A DNA stretch of 64,000 nt, taken from positions 54,801-118,800 of the forward strand of contig NZ_LLZI01000202.1 in the NCBI RefSeq assembly GCF_001509485.1. Direction: 5' to 3'. Shown here piece by piece: positions 19,201 to 26,933 of this stretch. The position numbers and the translations under genes are program-made. Positions within the stretch are counted from its first letter, which is position 1. Each line of letters opens with the position of its first letter. Under the pieces are notes generated by a model. That model ran no database searches, was not told where the DNA came from, and worked only from the letters and a program-made list of their open reading frames with translations. The DNA is from Streptomyces sp. NRRL F-4489 (GTDB lineage Bacteria > Actinomycetota > Actinomycetes > Streptomycetales > Streptomycetaceae).

Positions 19201-19325
19201 GCAATCTGCGCCGCGGTGTCCAGCAGGGGCGCAGCGCCGGCACCGGCGCGGACCCCTCCCCGGGGGTCCCCCAGAATGACCAACAGGGCTTCGGCCCCGG
19301 CAGCACCTACGATCAGGAGCGTTAG
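16224..19325 (+). CDS. cvnA2: CvnA-type sensor histidine kinase-like protein, second conservon
   Basis: A 1033-residue paralogue of the first CvnA with the same plan: N-tail (MRRSTTSPEPQEPRRGNF), TM1 (LNAILLIPVLVALVFGGLRV), an extracellular sensor helix bundle, TM2 (IVLAALVAAFLVAGLMA), [24 protein letters not shown], an ATPase domain with SELLENATTF, DKGIGLTPEDF and [15 protein letters not shown], and a long acidic/Pro-rich tail. The tail is shorter and lacks the ETTGxF array. The C-terminal VSRAPEDVRGRLSNLRRG motif is conserved between both, suggesting a shared partner-binding site. The GTG start is supported by a GAGAGG-type site. The stop is 1 base from the possible GTG start of cvnB. Confidence 0.92.
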   Translation: MRRSTTSPEPQEPRRGNFTPPPRGGSAPASEAPAEPAAAPPVSGGRFAPRNWRVATRLNAILLIPVLVALVFGGLRVNTSFGTWQEARDAENTAKLVRAALSYSNALIDERDRTAAPLLKGEKDDPVVQEARDATDAAGKAFHDAARNMPAKPGLERRMALFRKTEPKLAQLRQVAFTPKLTGVQTEEGYVEIQHPLMEFANELGLGTGNITSYGRTVYAVALAKAAESLERSIGTHLLVAPASPENGKEHKAQLTAFASYRYLEGIAIGEYTSGGTPDDVERLKSDAAKLQRTAEQQIARAKEQAQAAGRTFRAPPSMDQMSTLIGSGADPSALAQKGVTPDVYFQAATGKFDMYRSIEKDLADKAVDEAAQISSDARTSTFVDSGIVLAALVAAFLVAGLMARRMSRNMRALRNAAFGVAEQRLPMLVDQLSRTDPGRVDTRVQPIPIATTDEIGEVARAFDQVHREAVRLAAEQALLRGNVNAIFTNLSSRNQGLIERQLELITGLENNEADPDQLENLFRLDHLATRMRRNGENLLILAGEEPGRRWNQPVPLIDVLRAATSEVESYERIELSAVPESEIHGTAVTDLIHLLSELLENATTFSSPQTKVKVAATRLPDGRIMIEIHDKGIGLTPEDFADINHKLANPPSVDAAISQRMGLFVVGRLADRHGIRVQLRPSGEQAGTTSLVMLPEAITHGGGGDEQVDQDFTVSRIVPEQPQSAYEGGTRTAAELGFDDGFQARPAGPDGLDPVGRSLLREERRAALEAQAAAGQPAEEPAGARPLYRDEVPAESHQEPPAAPYAEPGAPLYDDRSFGGEAFGEPAPAQTTGQHPYAPHDPLTDPLPPDAWAEQPVYDGYFGTEAESDRNQPAAPADAPERVPFERPGPTESVIHSLTDAGLPRRGGGSPQGQQPSAPESGRDDGSAWRSENDERWQRAGRLRQPTAGGVTASGLPRRVPKANLVEGTAEQSTQGGPQVSRAPEDVRGRLSNLRRGVQQGRSAGTGADPSPGVPQNDQQGFGPGSTYDQER

Positions 19326-19335
19326 TGTGAGCCCG

Positions 19336-19708
19336 ATGAGCCAGGCGGCGCAGAATCTGAACTGGTTGATCACCAACTTCGTGGAGAACACCCCCGGGGT
19401 GTCCCACACGGTCGTGGTCTCCGCGGACGGTGGATCAGCTGGCGGCGGTGGCCTCCGGTCTGACGTCGCTGACCTCCGGCGCGTCCCGCATCTTCGAGGG
19501 CGGGGACGTCAACCAGACCGTGGTGGAGATGGAGCGCGGCTTCCTCTTCATCATGTCCGTCTCGGACGGATCGTCGCTGGCCGTGCTGGCGCACCCGGAG
19601 TGCGACATCGGCCTGGTCGGCTACGAGATGGCCCTGCTGGTCGATCGCGCGGGCACCGTCCTGACGCCCGATCTGCGCGCGGAACTGCAGGGCAGCCTTC
19701 TCAACTAG
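19336..19708 (+). pseudogene. cvnB2: CvnB roadblock/LC7 protein, frameshifted by internal deletion (second conservon)
   Basis: As in the first conservon, an intact N-terminus up to SADG and an intact C-terminus (from [13 protein letters not shown] to ELQGSLLN) are in different frames. After GGT a single G leads straight into GATCAG, so about 41 bases coding the LLLAMSEGFPRDRA equivalent are missing at 19431-19433. The first 101 bases, from CCGATG up to the lesion, are identical in both copies, whereas the remaining halves differ at many positions. An in-frame GTG at 19327 is an alternative start. Confidence 0.85.
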
Positions 19709-19793
19709 CAGACAGGCAGTGCGTTTCCCGCCACCGCGCCATAGGGTGCGGTGGCGCGACCGGCGTCAGAGCAGGCAAGTTGGAGGAGGAGAC

Positions 19794-20408
19794 GTGGCAA
19801 CGCCCCCGAGCGGCTACCCGTACGGTCCCGGACCGCAGTCCGGCCCCCAGGGCGAGACCCATCACAACCGCTTCAACTTCCCTTCCGCGCCGAGCCGCAG
19901 GCCGCAGCGGCACCTGCCGCCGCAGCCGCAGCAACCCGCCCAGCAGCGGGGCCCGTACGAGCAGCGCCCGTACGAGCCCGCACCGTACGAGCCGCCGCGG
20001 CCGCCGCGCATCCAGCCGGTGCAGCCGCCGCGGCCGGCGCCCGAGCCCGCCCCCACGGGCGGGGCGAACAACCCCCTCGTGCGCCCGTACGCCATGACCG
20101 GGGGCCGGACCCGGCCGCGCTACCAGCTCGCCATCGAGGCGCTGGTCAGCACGACCGCCGATCCCGCGAAGCTGCAGGGCCAGCTGCCGGAGCACCAGCG
20201 CATCTGCCACCTCTGCCGCGAGATCAAATCAGTGGCCGAGATCTCGGCCCTCCTCTCCATCCCCCTCGGCGTCGCCCGGATCCTCGTCGCCGACCTGGCG
20301 GAGGCCGGGCTCGTCGCCATCCATCAGCCCGGCGGGGACGAGACCGCCGGCGGACAGCCAGATGTGACACTGCTCGAAAGGGTGCTCAGTGGACTTCGCA
20401 AGCTCTAG
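19794..20408 (+). CDS. cvnC2: CvnC, DUF742 protein of the second conservon
   Basis: A 204-residue DUF742 protein. Residues 1 to about 95 are a Pro/Gln/Tyr-rich disordered region with repeated PYE motifs, longer than in the first copy. The core VRPYAMTGGRTRPRYQLAIE, HQRICHLCREIKSVAEISALL and LGVARILVADLAEAG follows. The GTG at 19794 directly follows GGAGGAGGAG and is preferred over in-frame starts further upstream. It overlaps cvnD by 20 bases. Confidence 0.92.
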   Translation: MATPPSGYPYGPGPQSGPQGETHHNRFNFPSAPSRRPQRHLPPQPQQPAQQRGPYEQRPYEPAPYEPPRPPRIQPVQPPRPAPEPAPTGGANNPLVRPYAMTGGRTRPRYQLAIEALVSTTADPAKLQGQLPEHQRICHLCREIKSVAEISALLSIPLGVARILVADLAEAGLVAIHQPGGDETAGGQPDVTLLERVLSGLRKL

Positions 20409-20967
20409 CGGTGCAGCCCGCTCCACCACCTCGGCGAAGATCGTGGTGGCGGGCGGCTTCGGCGTGGGCAAGACCACGTTCGTCGGGGCCGTCTCAGAGA
20501 TCAACCCGCTGCGCACCGAAGCCGTGATGACCTCCGCCTCGGCGGGCATCGACGACCTCACGCACGCACCGGACAAGACGACCACGACCGTGGCGATGGA
20601 CTTCGGCCGGATCACCCTGGACCAGGACCTGATCCTGTACCTCTTCGGTACGCCGGGCCAGGACCGCTTCTGGTTCATGTGGGACGACCTGGTGCGCGGC
20701 GCCATCGGCGCGGTGGTCCTGGTGGACACCCGCCGCCTGGCGGACTGCTTCCCGGCCGTGGACTACTTCGAGAACAGCGGCCTGCCGTTCGTGATCGCCC
20801 TCAACGGCTTCGACGGACACCAGCCCTACACGCCCGACGAGGTGCGTGAGGCGCTGCAGATCGGCCCGGACGCGCCGATCATCACCACCGACGCGCGGCA
20901 CCGCAGCGAGGCCAAGAGCGCGCTCATCACGCTCGTGGAGCACGCCCTGATGGCCCGGCTGCGCTGA
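20389..20967 (+). CDS. cvnD2: CvnD, small GTPase of the second conservon
   Basis: This 192-residue GTPase is about 95 percent identical by eye to the first CvnD. It carries P-loop GGFGVGKTT, GTPGQDRFWFMWDD and ALNGFDG in place of NKxD. Differences cluster at the N-terminus. The GTG start lies within the end of cvnC. The near identity of the two GTPases, against more divergent kinases, suggests the outputs may be shared or cross-talk (inference). Confidence 0.93.
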   Translation: MDFASSSGAARSTTSAKIVVAGGFGVGKTTFVGAVSEINPLRTEAVMTSASAGIDDLTHAPDKTTTTVAMDFGRITLDQDLILYLFGTPGQDRFWFMWDDLVRGAIGAVVLVDTRRLADCFPAVDYFENSGLPFVIALNGFDGHQPYTPDEVREALQIGPDAPIITTDARHRSEAKSALITLVEHALMARLR

Positions 20968-20993
20968 CCGGACGGCCCCGCGCCGCCCCGTAC

Positions 20994-21030
20994 GAAGGCC
21001 CCCGCACACCTGCCGGTCGCGGGGGCCTTC
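20994..21030. terminator. Bidirectional terminator between cvnD2 and the DUF4360 gene
   Basis: A perfect 12-bp stem (GAAGGCCCCCGC and GCGGGGGCCTTC) with a 13-base loop lies between convergent genes. Confidence 0.8.
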
Positions 21031-21039
21031 GCCGTGCGG

Positions 21040-21693
21040 TCAGCGGCGGGCCGGGCACTGCTTCCAGGCGAAGTGGTACACCGTGTTGATGCTGCCGTCG
21101 GTGGAGTCCATCGCCATGAAGCTGGTGGCGGCCGGGTCGGCGGACTTGGCGTCCACCCGCAGTTCGGTGTTGATGTTGAAGTAGCGCTCCTCACCGCAGG
21201 GCGCGTAGACCAGCGCGTCCACGTCGGTCTCGTCGGAGGTCTGCCAGTTGGTCTCGTAGGGGCCGGTGAAGGTGTGGCTGCGGCGGGCCGTCTCGGACTG
21301 GCCCTGGAAGTAGTAGCCGGCCTGCTCCAGGCCGGTGGCGCCCTTGGCCAGGGAGGCGTAGCCGCGGTAGTCGGCGCGCGCGACGGCGTAGGTGAAGCCC
21401 TGCGGGACGTGCACGCTGAGCGCGATCTGGCAGTTCTTGCGGGCGTCGGTGGGTCTGCTGCCGCCGCCGGCCTGGGCGAGGTACTCGCTGTAGGTGACGG
21501 TGAAGGCGGTGTTGTCGGGCGCGATGGCGACGGCGGCGCTGCCGGGGCGGCAGCCGGAGCCGTTGACCGTGGCGACGGTGATGGTGATCTTCCCGGTGGG
21601 CGGGTCGTCGCCGTAGCGGGCGGGGGTGGTGGGGGATGCCGGGCCGGCGAGGAGCAGGGCCGCCGCGGTGGCGGCGCCGAGCGTGCTGAGCAT
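21040..21693 (-). CDS. Secreted DUF4360 protein
   Basis: A 217-residue exported protein. The N-terminal signal sequence (MLSTLGAATAAALLLAGPAS) is followed by KITITVATVNGSGCRPGSAAVAIAPD, the typical DUF4360 start. Conserved cysteines lie in SGCRPG, KNCQIAL, APCGEE and KQCPA, suggesting two disulphides. Homologues are small extracellular proteins of bacteria and fungi without a known function. The ATG at 21691-21693 is chosen because it begins the signal peptide and follows GGAAGAG. It is a single gene, convergent with the conservon. Confidence 0.87.
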   Translation of the reverse strand: MLSTLGAATAAALLLAGPASPTTPARYGDDPPTGKITITVATVNGSGCRPGSAAVAIAPDNTAFTVTYSEYLAQAGGGSRPTDARKNCQIALSVHVPQGFTYAVARADYRGYASLAKGATGLEQAGYYFQGQSETARRSHTFTGPYETNWQTSDETDVDALVYAPCGEERYFNINTELRVDAKSADPAATSFMAMDSTDGSINTVYHFAWKQCPARR

Positions 21694-21977
21694 GGCTCTT
21701 CCTTCCGGTCGTCCTGTTCCCGCGGCGTCGGCGCCGCGGGCGGGGTGACGAGGGCATGCCAGCACGGGGATCTCCGCTTGCCCAGCTCCGCCGACCGGGC
21801 TCGGTGCGAACCTACGCCTCGTTCCGGACGCGCCCTGCCGAACCGGAACACCCGCGAGCGCGCCCGGGCACGGCTGACCGGCCGGAGACGGCCTGGGGGA
21901 CGCGGTGGGACGCCGGCGGACGTACTCCCGTCGCCCCGCGGGGAGTGCGACAATCACCTCTCCCCCATGGAGGGCCG

Positions 21978-22100
21978 ATGGCGTGCGACAGGAATCTGTA
22001 CGGAACGGGAGCGGTGTGCGAGAAGTGCGGGCAGCACATGACCCGGACCCAGGACGGCTGGTGGATCTGCTACGCGTGCGGGACGAGCAAACCCGCGTGA
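21978..22100 (+). CDS. Small zinc-ribbon protein (40 aa)
   Basis: A 40-residue protein MACDRNLYGTGAVCEKCGQH... with two CxxC knuckles (CEKC and CYAC) around WW, enough for one zinc ribbon. The ATG at 21978 follows GGAGGGCCG. Its TGA overlaps the GTG of the next gene by 4 bases, so the two are translationally coupled. I do not know its role; tiny zinc ribbons of this type usually bind nucleic acid or a protein partner. Confidence 0.65.
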   Translation: MACDRNLYGTGAVCEKCGQHMTRTQDGWWICYACGTSKPA

Positions 22101-22318
22101 ACGAACCGTGCCCCCGGTGCGGCGAACCCCTCGCCGGCACCGGAGGCGACTGGTGGCGGTGCAGCTCCGACGCCTGCCCGTACGAGCTGCCGGAGCAGGC
22201 GTACCGGCTGTACTGCGAGCTGTCGGCGATGATCGACCACGACCCCGACACGTTCTTCAAGGTCGTCAGCGCCTACTGCGCGGAACTCCGGGCCCGCGAA
22301 CCCGCCTGGACGCAGTGA
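22097..22318 (+). CDS. Zinc-ribbon protein (73 aa), coupled to preceding gene
   Basis: A 73-residue protein beginning MNEPCPRCGEPLAGTGGDWW. It has CPRC and a second CSSDAC pair around a WWRC strand, then a helical C-terminus. It echoes the preceding 40-residue protein (both have the GxWW turn between two cysteine pairs), suggesting a paralogous pair or two subunits. The GTG start overlaps the upstream stop by 4 bases. Confidence 0.65.
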   Translation: MNEPCPRCGEPLAGTGGDWWRCSSDACPYELPEQAYRLYCELSAMIDHDPDTFFKVVSAYCAELRAREPAWTQ

Positions 22319-22354
22319 TCCGGACCCCCCCGCCGGACCGCGCCACCGCATGCC

Positions 22355-22386
22355 GAAGGGCCCCGCACCGGAGTGCGGGGCCCTTC
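22355..22386. terminator. Bidirectional terminator between zinc-ribbon genes and accE
   Basis: A perfect 14-bp stem (GAAGGGCCCCGCAC and its complement) with a 4-base loop lies between convergent transcription units. Confidence 0.85.
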
Positions 22387-22410
22387 GCTGCGCTCTGCTC
22401 AGCGTCTTGC

Positions 22411-22620
22411 TCAGCGCTGCCAGCTGGTCGCGCCGTGGAAGCCGGTCTGGCGCTCCAGGCGGCGCCAGCGGGCGGCGGTGGCGCGCGGGCCGGCCGGGGC
22501 GGCCGGGCGGTGCGCGGCGCGGGCCAGCAGCACGGCGGTCAGCGCGGCCAGCTCTTCCTCGCTGGCCTGGCCCTTCTCGACCCGGATGGGGGCGGCGACG
22601 GTGGACTGGGCGGGGTTCAC
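22411..22620 (-). CDS. accE: Acyl-CoA carboxylase epsilon subunit
   Basis: A 69-residue actinobacterial AccE-type subunit (start MNPAQSTVAAPIRVEKGQAS; EEELAALTAVLLARAA helix; ends FHGATSWQR). In Streptomyces this small subunit binds the beta subunit and raises acetyl-CoA carboxylase activity. It follows accB by 39 bases in the same direction. The W-containing end and the EEELAAL helix are the recognisable features. Confidence 0.92.
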   Translation of the reverse strand: MNPAQSTVAAPIRVEKGQASEEELAALTAVLLARAAHRPAAPAGPRATAARWRRLERQTGFHGATSWQR

Positions 22621-22659
22621 GGCGGTCTCGATTCTCCGTGGAAGCGGTTGCGGACGGGG

Positions 22660-24243
22660 TTACTGGGGCGGGTTGCCGTGCTTGCGGGCCGGGAGGTCCG
22701 CGTGCTTGGTGCGCAGCATCTCCAGCGCCCGGACGAGCACCTGGCGGGTGTCGGTCGGGTCGATGACGTCGTCGACCAGGCCGCGCTCGGCCGCGTAGTA
22801 CGGGTGCATCAGCTCGGACTTGTACTCCTTGACCATGCGGGTGCGCATGGCCTCGGAGTCGTCGGCCTCGGCGATCTGCTTGCGGAAGATGACGTTGGCC
22901 GCGCCCTCGGCGCCCATCACGGCGATCTCGTTGGTGGGCCAGGCGTAGGTCAGGTCGGCGCCGATGGACTGCGAGTCCATGACGATGTACGCGCCGCCGT
23001 ACGCCTTGCGCAGCACGATCGAGATCCGCGGGACGGTGGCGTTGCAGTACGCGTAGAGCAGCTTGGCGCCGTGCCGGATGATGCCGCCGTGCTCCTGGTC
23101 GACGCCGGGCAGGAAGCCGGGGACGTCGAGCAGCGTGACGATCGGGATGTTGAAGGCGTCGCACATCTGGACGAAGCGGGCGGCCTTCTCGGACGCCTCG
23201 ATGTCCAGGACGCCGGCCAGCGACTGCGGCTGGTTGGCGATGATGCCGACCACCCGGCCGTCGAAGCGGGTCAGCGCGCAGATGATGTTGGTGGCCCAGC
23301 GCTCGTGGACCTCGAGGTACTCGCCGTCGTCGACGATCTCCTCGATGACCTTGCGCATGTCGTACGGCCGGTTGCCGTCCGCCGGGACGAGGTCCAGGAG
23401 GCTGTCGCAGCTGCGGTCGGCGGGGTCCTCGCAGGGCACGGCCGGCGGGTTCTCCCGGTTGTTGGCCGGCAGCAGCGAGAGGAGGTAGCGGACCTCCTCC
23501 AGGCAGGTGACCTCGTCGTCGTAGGCGAAGTGCGCCACACCGGAGGTCTCGGCGTGCACATCGGCGCCGCCCAGGCCGTTCTGCGTGATCTCCTCGCCGG
23601 TCACCGCGCGCACCACGTCGGGGCCGGTGATGAACATCTGCGAGGTCTCGCGGACCATGAAGACGAAGTCGGTCAGGGCCGGCGAGTAGGCCGCGCCGCC
23701 GGCGCACGGGCCCAGCATGACGCTTATCTGCGGGATGACGCCCGACGCCTTGGTGTTGCGCTGGAAGATGCCGCCGTAGCCGGCCAGCGCGGAGACGCCC
23801 TCCTGGATGCGGGCGCCCGCGCCGTCGTTCAGGGACACCAGCGGCGCACCGGCCTGGATGGCCATGTCCATGATCTTGTGGATCTTGGTGGCGTGGGCCT
23901 CGCCCAGCGCGCCGCCGAAGATCCGGAAGTCGTGCGCGTACACGAAGACGGTCCGGCCGTGGACCGTGCCCCAGCCGGTGATCACACCGTCGGTGTACGG
24001 CTTCTTGGCCTCCAGACCGAATCCGGTGGCGCGGTGCCGGCGCAGCGGCTCGACCTCGTTGAAGGAACCCTCGTCCAGCAGCAGGTCGATCCGCTCGCGG
24101 GCGGTCAGCTTGCCCTTGGCGCGCTGCGCCTCGGTGGCTCGCTCGCTGGGGCCTCGCCGGACCTGCTCACGGATCGCGTGCAGTTCGGCGACGCGCCCGC
24201 GGGCGTCGCCGGCGCCGGCGGGCGCGTCTTCGACAGTGGTCAT
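22660..24243 (-). CDS. accB: Acyl-CoA carboxylase beta (carboxyltransferase) subunit
   Basis: A 527-residue carboxyltransferase of the acyl-CoA carboxylase complex making malonyl- and/or methylmalonyl-CoA for fatty acid and polyketide synthesis. Seen are KLTARERIDLLLDEGSF, the oxyanion-hole loops GAGARIQEGVSALAGYG and AYGGAYIVMDSQ, and LGPCAGGAAYSPALTDF, which shapes acyl-CoA choice. The ATG at 24241-24243 gives MTTVEDAPAG. A longer frame exists upstream without support. A biotinylated alpha subunit is not in the window. Together with accE this corresponds to the essential AccB-AccE pair of Streptomyces (family knowledge). Confidence 0.95.
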   Translation of the reverse strand: MTTVEDAPAGAGDARGRVAELHAIREQVRRGPSERATEAQRAKGKLTARERIDLLLDEGSFNEVEPLRRHRATGFGLEAKKPYTDGVITGWGTVHGRTVFVYAHDFRIFGGALGEAHATKIHKIMDMAIQAGAPLVSLNDGAGARIQEGVSALAGYGGIFQRNTKASGVIPQISVMLGPCAGGAAYSPALTDFVFMVRETSQMFITGPDVVRAVTGEEITQNGLGGADVHAETSGVAHFAYDDEVTCLEEVRYLLSLLPANNRENPPAVPCEDPADRSCDSLLDLVPADGNRPYDMRKVIEEIVDDGEYLEVHERWATNIICALTRFDGRVVGIIANQPQSLAGVLDIEASEKAARFVQMCDAFNIPIVTLLDVPGFLPGVDQEHGGIIRHGAKLLYAYCNATVPRISIVLRKAYGGAYIVMDSQSIGADLTYAWPTNEIAVMGAEGAANVIFRKQIAEADDSEAMRTRMVKEYKSELMHPYYAAERGLVDDVIDPTDTRQVLVRALEMLRTKHADLPARKHGNPPQ

Positions 24244-24422
24244 GCATCGACGGTACGTGGCGAAGGCCCCGCACACCGATGTCGGTTTCGTACAACGTCG
24301 GACGTGATTTCGTGGGCAGGCGGTACAGAACCGCGCTGTACGAGGCGTGACTGCGGGCCTGTGACGGGGTGGACACGGTGTCCAGCGGCTGTACGGTGCC
24401 GACAAACGGCAGCCGGGTGATG

Positions 24423-26795
24423 TCAGCCGGTCAGCACGGTGCAGGTGTGCGTGGCGCAGGCCGTACCGGGCGTCAGCCGCAGCCGCAGGGCGCGACCCGC
24501 CTCGATCACCCGGACGGCGGGGTCGTGCCGGAGCACCGCCCGCACCGGCCGCGACCAGGTGATCTCCAGCGCCTCACCGGTGCGCTCGGGCGCGGCGGCA
24601 CACACCGTGGCCGTCCGCCCCGCCCCCTGCCCGGCGGGCTCGCGCACCAGCACGGCGGCGGGCCCGCCGACCGCGAGCTGCCCGGCCTCCCCCGCCCGCC
24701 AGAACACGGCGGCGGTGACCCCGAGGGACCGCACCGCCACCGCCTGCCGCCCGTCGTCGTTGGCCAGGACCCGCAGCCACCGCCGATCGGCGGCCCGCGC
24801 GGCGGTGGCGGCGGCCGTCGCCCCGGGCATCAGCAGATAGGCGTAACCGGCACCTTCCGGATCAACCCCATGATCGTGCCACAGCGTCAGATACCGCCGC
24901 GTCACCGGATCACTGACCGAGGTGGTGTTGATGTCCGACCACCGCCCCGTCCGGTCCTCGCACCGCGCGTGCAGCGGCGCCCCGCCGGGAAAGACATAGC
25001 CCCCGTGCCCGGCCAGATGGGCCCACCGGGCGCGCCGTTCGACACGGGACCAGCCCGGCCGCACCGCCCGCCGCACCCCGTCCACCGTGAACGCACCGCT
25101 CCCCCGCTCCCCCAGATTGCGGTTGTCGACCACGGTCTCCGCCGGAACACCGTCGCGCGAGCCGATCCCCGCCCCCAGGCAGACCACGCAATCGTCCAGC
25201 GCGAACCAGGACTTGTGTGCCACAAGGGTGGAATCCAGACCGCGCACGTCCTGCCCGATCGCGGCGAACTCCCCGTCCGTGGTGCCGCCGACCCACCGCG
25301 CGGCCGGTTTCGGCGCGCCCCAGCCGCCGCCCGCGTCATCGGCCAGCCGCTTGGTGGACACGGTCGTCCCCGGCAGGCGGTACGGGTCGACGGTGGGCCA
25401 GAAGGCATCCGTGTACTGGTCGCCGGCCGCGCCCGCGGGCCACCAGTAGAGCATTCCGGCGCCGGTGTGCCAGCCGCGCCGGTTCTCGCCGTTGCCGTTC
25501 TCGTAGTACGTGATGCGGTCCGAGCACATCGCCAGGCCCGCGGTCCAGCCGGGCCGGCGGTGCACGGCCCGGTCCATGGCGGGGAACAGCCGGTGGCCCA
25601 CGGGCTCCGGGGCGGCCGGCACCGGCCCGCGCGCGACGGCGGCCAGCCGGGCCAGCTCGGCGACGCCGAACTGCGGATCGGTCAGCACCGGCAGCGTGCG
25701 GTCCCGCGCGATCCAGCCCTTGATCATGCCGTGCCAGCGGTCCCGTTCGGCCCCGCTCGCGGACTCGGCGAGCAGCGCGATGGCCGCGATCACCGCATGC
25801 CCGTGGAAGTGATCGCTGCGCATCACCCGCCGCTCGTCACCGCGCAGCCAACCCCGGCTGATGGCCCGCCCGTTGACGCTGTCCATCATCAACCCGTCGT
25901 GCAGCAGCGGGGCGAACGCGCCGTCCACGCTGTCCAGTACGACCTGCCGCCCGGGATCGCTCACCTCCCACGCGGACCCCCGCAGCAGCGCGAAGAGCCG
26001 CCCGAGGCCGTCGAGCAGCACCGCGCCATACGTCCCGGTGTACGGCACCCAGGTGTGCTGGATGAACGAGCCGTCGGCGTAGAGGCCGTCGCCCTTGGTC
26101 ACGTACGGAAAGACCGGGGACAGCGCGTCCCGGGCGAGGGCGATCCGTCCGGGATCGCGGCCGAGGATGCCGTGGAGGGCGGCGACCCGGCACAGATCGA
26201 CGCGATTGGCACCGGTACTGGTGCCGGTGTACGACCCCAGCGCCTCGTCGGGCACGAAGTGGCGAACGGCGGCCAGGCACCGAGCCGCGATCTCCTCCCC
26301 CACCCGCTCGCCCAGCACGGCCAGCGTGTCCAGCAGCAGCCGCGGGCTGCCGATCTGCCACTCCCACCAGTTGCCGTACGGCGCGGTCCCGGCGCCGTAG
26401 GCGGCCCGTTCGAGCCGGTCGAGCCCGGCGACCACGGCCGCCGCCAGGTCCGCGTCCCCGGTCAGGCCCGTCCCGGGCTGCGCCCAGGCCATCGCCATGG
26501 TGTTCAGCCGCCCGTAGCTCCGGGTGATCCCCGAGGGCGGGTCGTAGGGGCAGTCGGCCCACAGCAGCGGCTCCCCCGGCCGCAGCTGCGCGCGGTACCG
26601 GGCCGCGAGCTGTCCGGTCTCGCGCAGCACGCCCGCGTACGGTGCGGCCGCCGGGTCGAAGCCGCTGCCCAGCAGCAGCCCGCACCACCGCTCGCGCAGC
26701 GCCCGGAACGGATCCTCCGCCACCCGGCCGGCGCCGAGCGCCCCCGCGGCGGCCACCCCCAGAAACCCCCGGCGACTGAGCTGCCACGCACCCAT
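24423..26795 (-). CDS. Tat-exported polysaccharide lyase family 8 (hyaluronate/chondroitin/xanthan lyase type)
   Basis: A 790-residue secreted enzyme that cleaves uronic-acid polysaccharides by beta-elimination. The N-terminus has a twin-arginine signal (LSRRGFLGVAAAGALG). The alpha/alpha-toroid domain carries the family's catalytic residues: Asn in NWWEWQIGSPR, then His and Tyr in FIQHTWVPYTGTYGAVLLDG. C-terminal beta domains follow (WSDINTTSVSDPVTRRY, YAYLLMPGATA). The ATG at 26793-26795 follows GGGAGG at good spacing. It stands alone; there is no transporter beside it, so the oligosaccharide products may be used elsewhere. The substrate within PL8 cannot be decided by eye. Confidence 0.9.
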   Translation of the reverse strand: MGAWQLSRRGFLGVAAAGALGAGRVAEDPFRALRERWCGLLLGSGFDPAAAPYAGVLRETGQLAARYRAQLRPGEPLLWADCPYDPPSGITRSYGRLNTMAMAWAQPGTGLTGDADLAAAVVAGLDRLERAAYGAGTAPYGNWWEWQIGSPRLLLDTLAVLGERVGEEIAARCLAAVRHFVPDEALGSYTGTSTGANRVDLCRVAALHGILGRDPGRIALARDALSPVFPYVTKGDGLYADGSFIQHTWVPYTGTYGAVLLDGLGRLFALLRGSAWEVSDPGRQVVLDSVDGAFAPLLHDGLMMDSVNGRAISRGWLRGDERRVMRSDHFHGHAVIAAIALLAESASGAERDRWHGMIKGWIARDRTLPVLTDPQFGVAELARLAAVARGPVPAAPEPVGHRLFPAMDRAVHRRPGWTAGLAMCSDRITYYENGNGENRRGWHTGAGMLYWWPAGAAGDQYTDAFWPTVDPYRLPGTTVSTKRLADDAGGGWGAPKPAARWVGGTTDGEFAAIGQDVRGLDSTLVAHKSWFALDDCVVCLGAGIGSRDGVPAETVVDNRNLGERGSGAFTVDGVRRAVRPGWSRVERRARWAHLAGHGGYVFPGGAPLHARCEDRTGRWSDINTTSVSDPVTRRYLTLWHDHGVDPEGAGYAYLLMPGATAAATAARAADRRWLRVLANDDGRQAVAVRSLGVTAAVFWRAGEAGQLAVGGPAAVLVREPAGQGAGRTATVCAAAPERTGEALEITWSRPVRAVLRHDPAVRVIEAGRALRLRLTPGTACATHTCTVLTG

Positions 26796-26933
26796 AGCGG
26801 CCTCCCGCACTGACGGATGCCGTGACCGTAGCCCCGAACACCCCGGCAGTCGACCACCCGCGCACGCCCCCGCCCGCCGGGATTCCACCACCCGCGGGAG
26901 GGGGCGGGCCGAACGCCCCGCGCGGCGGGGAGA

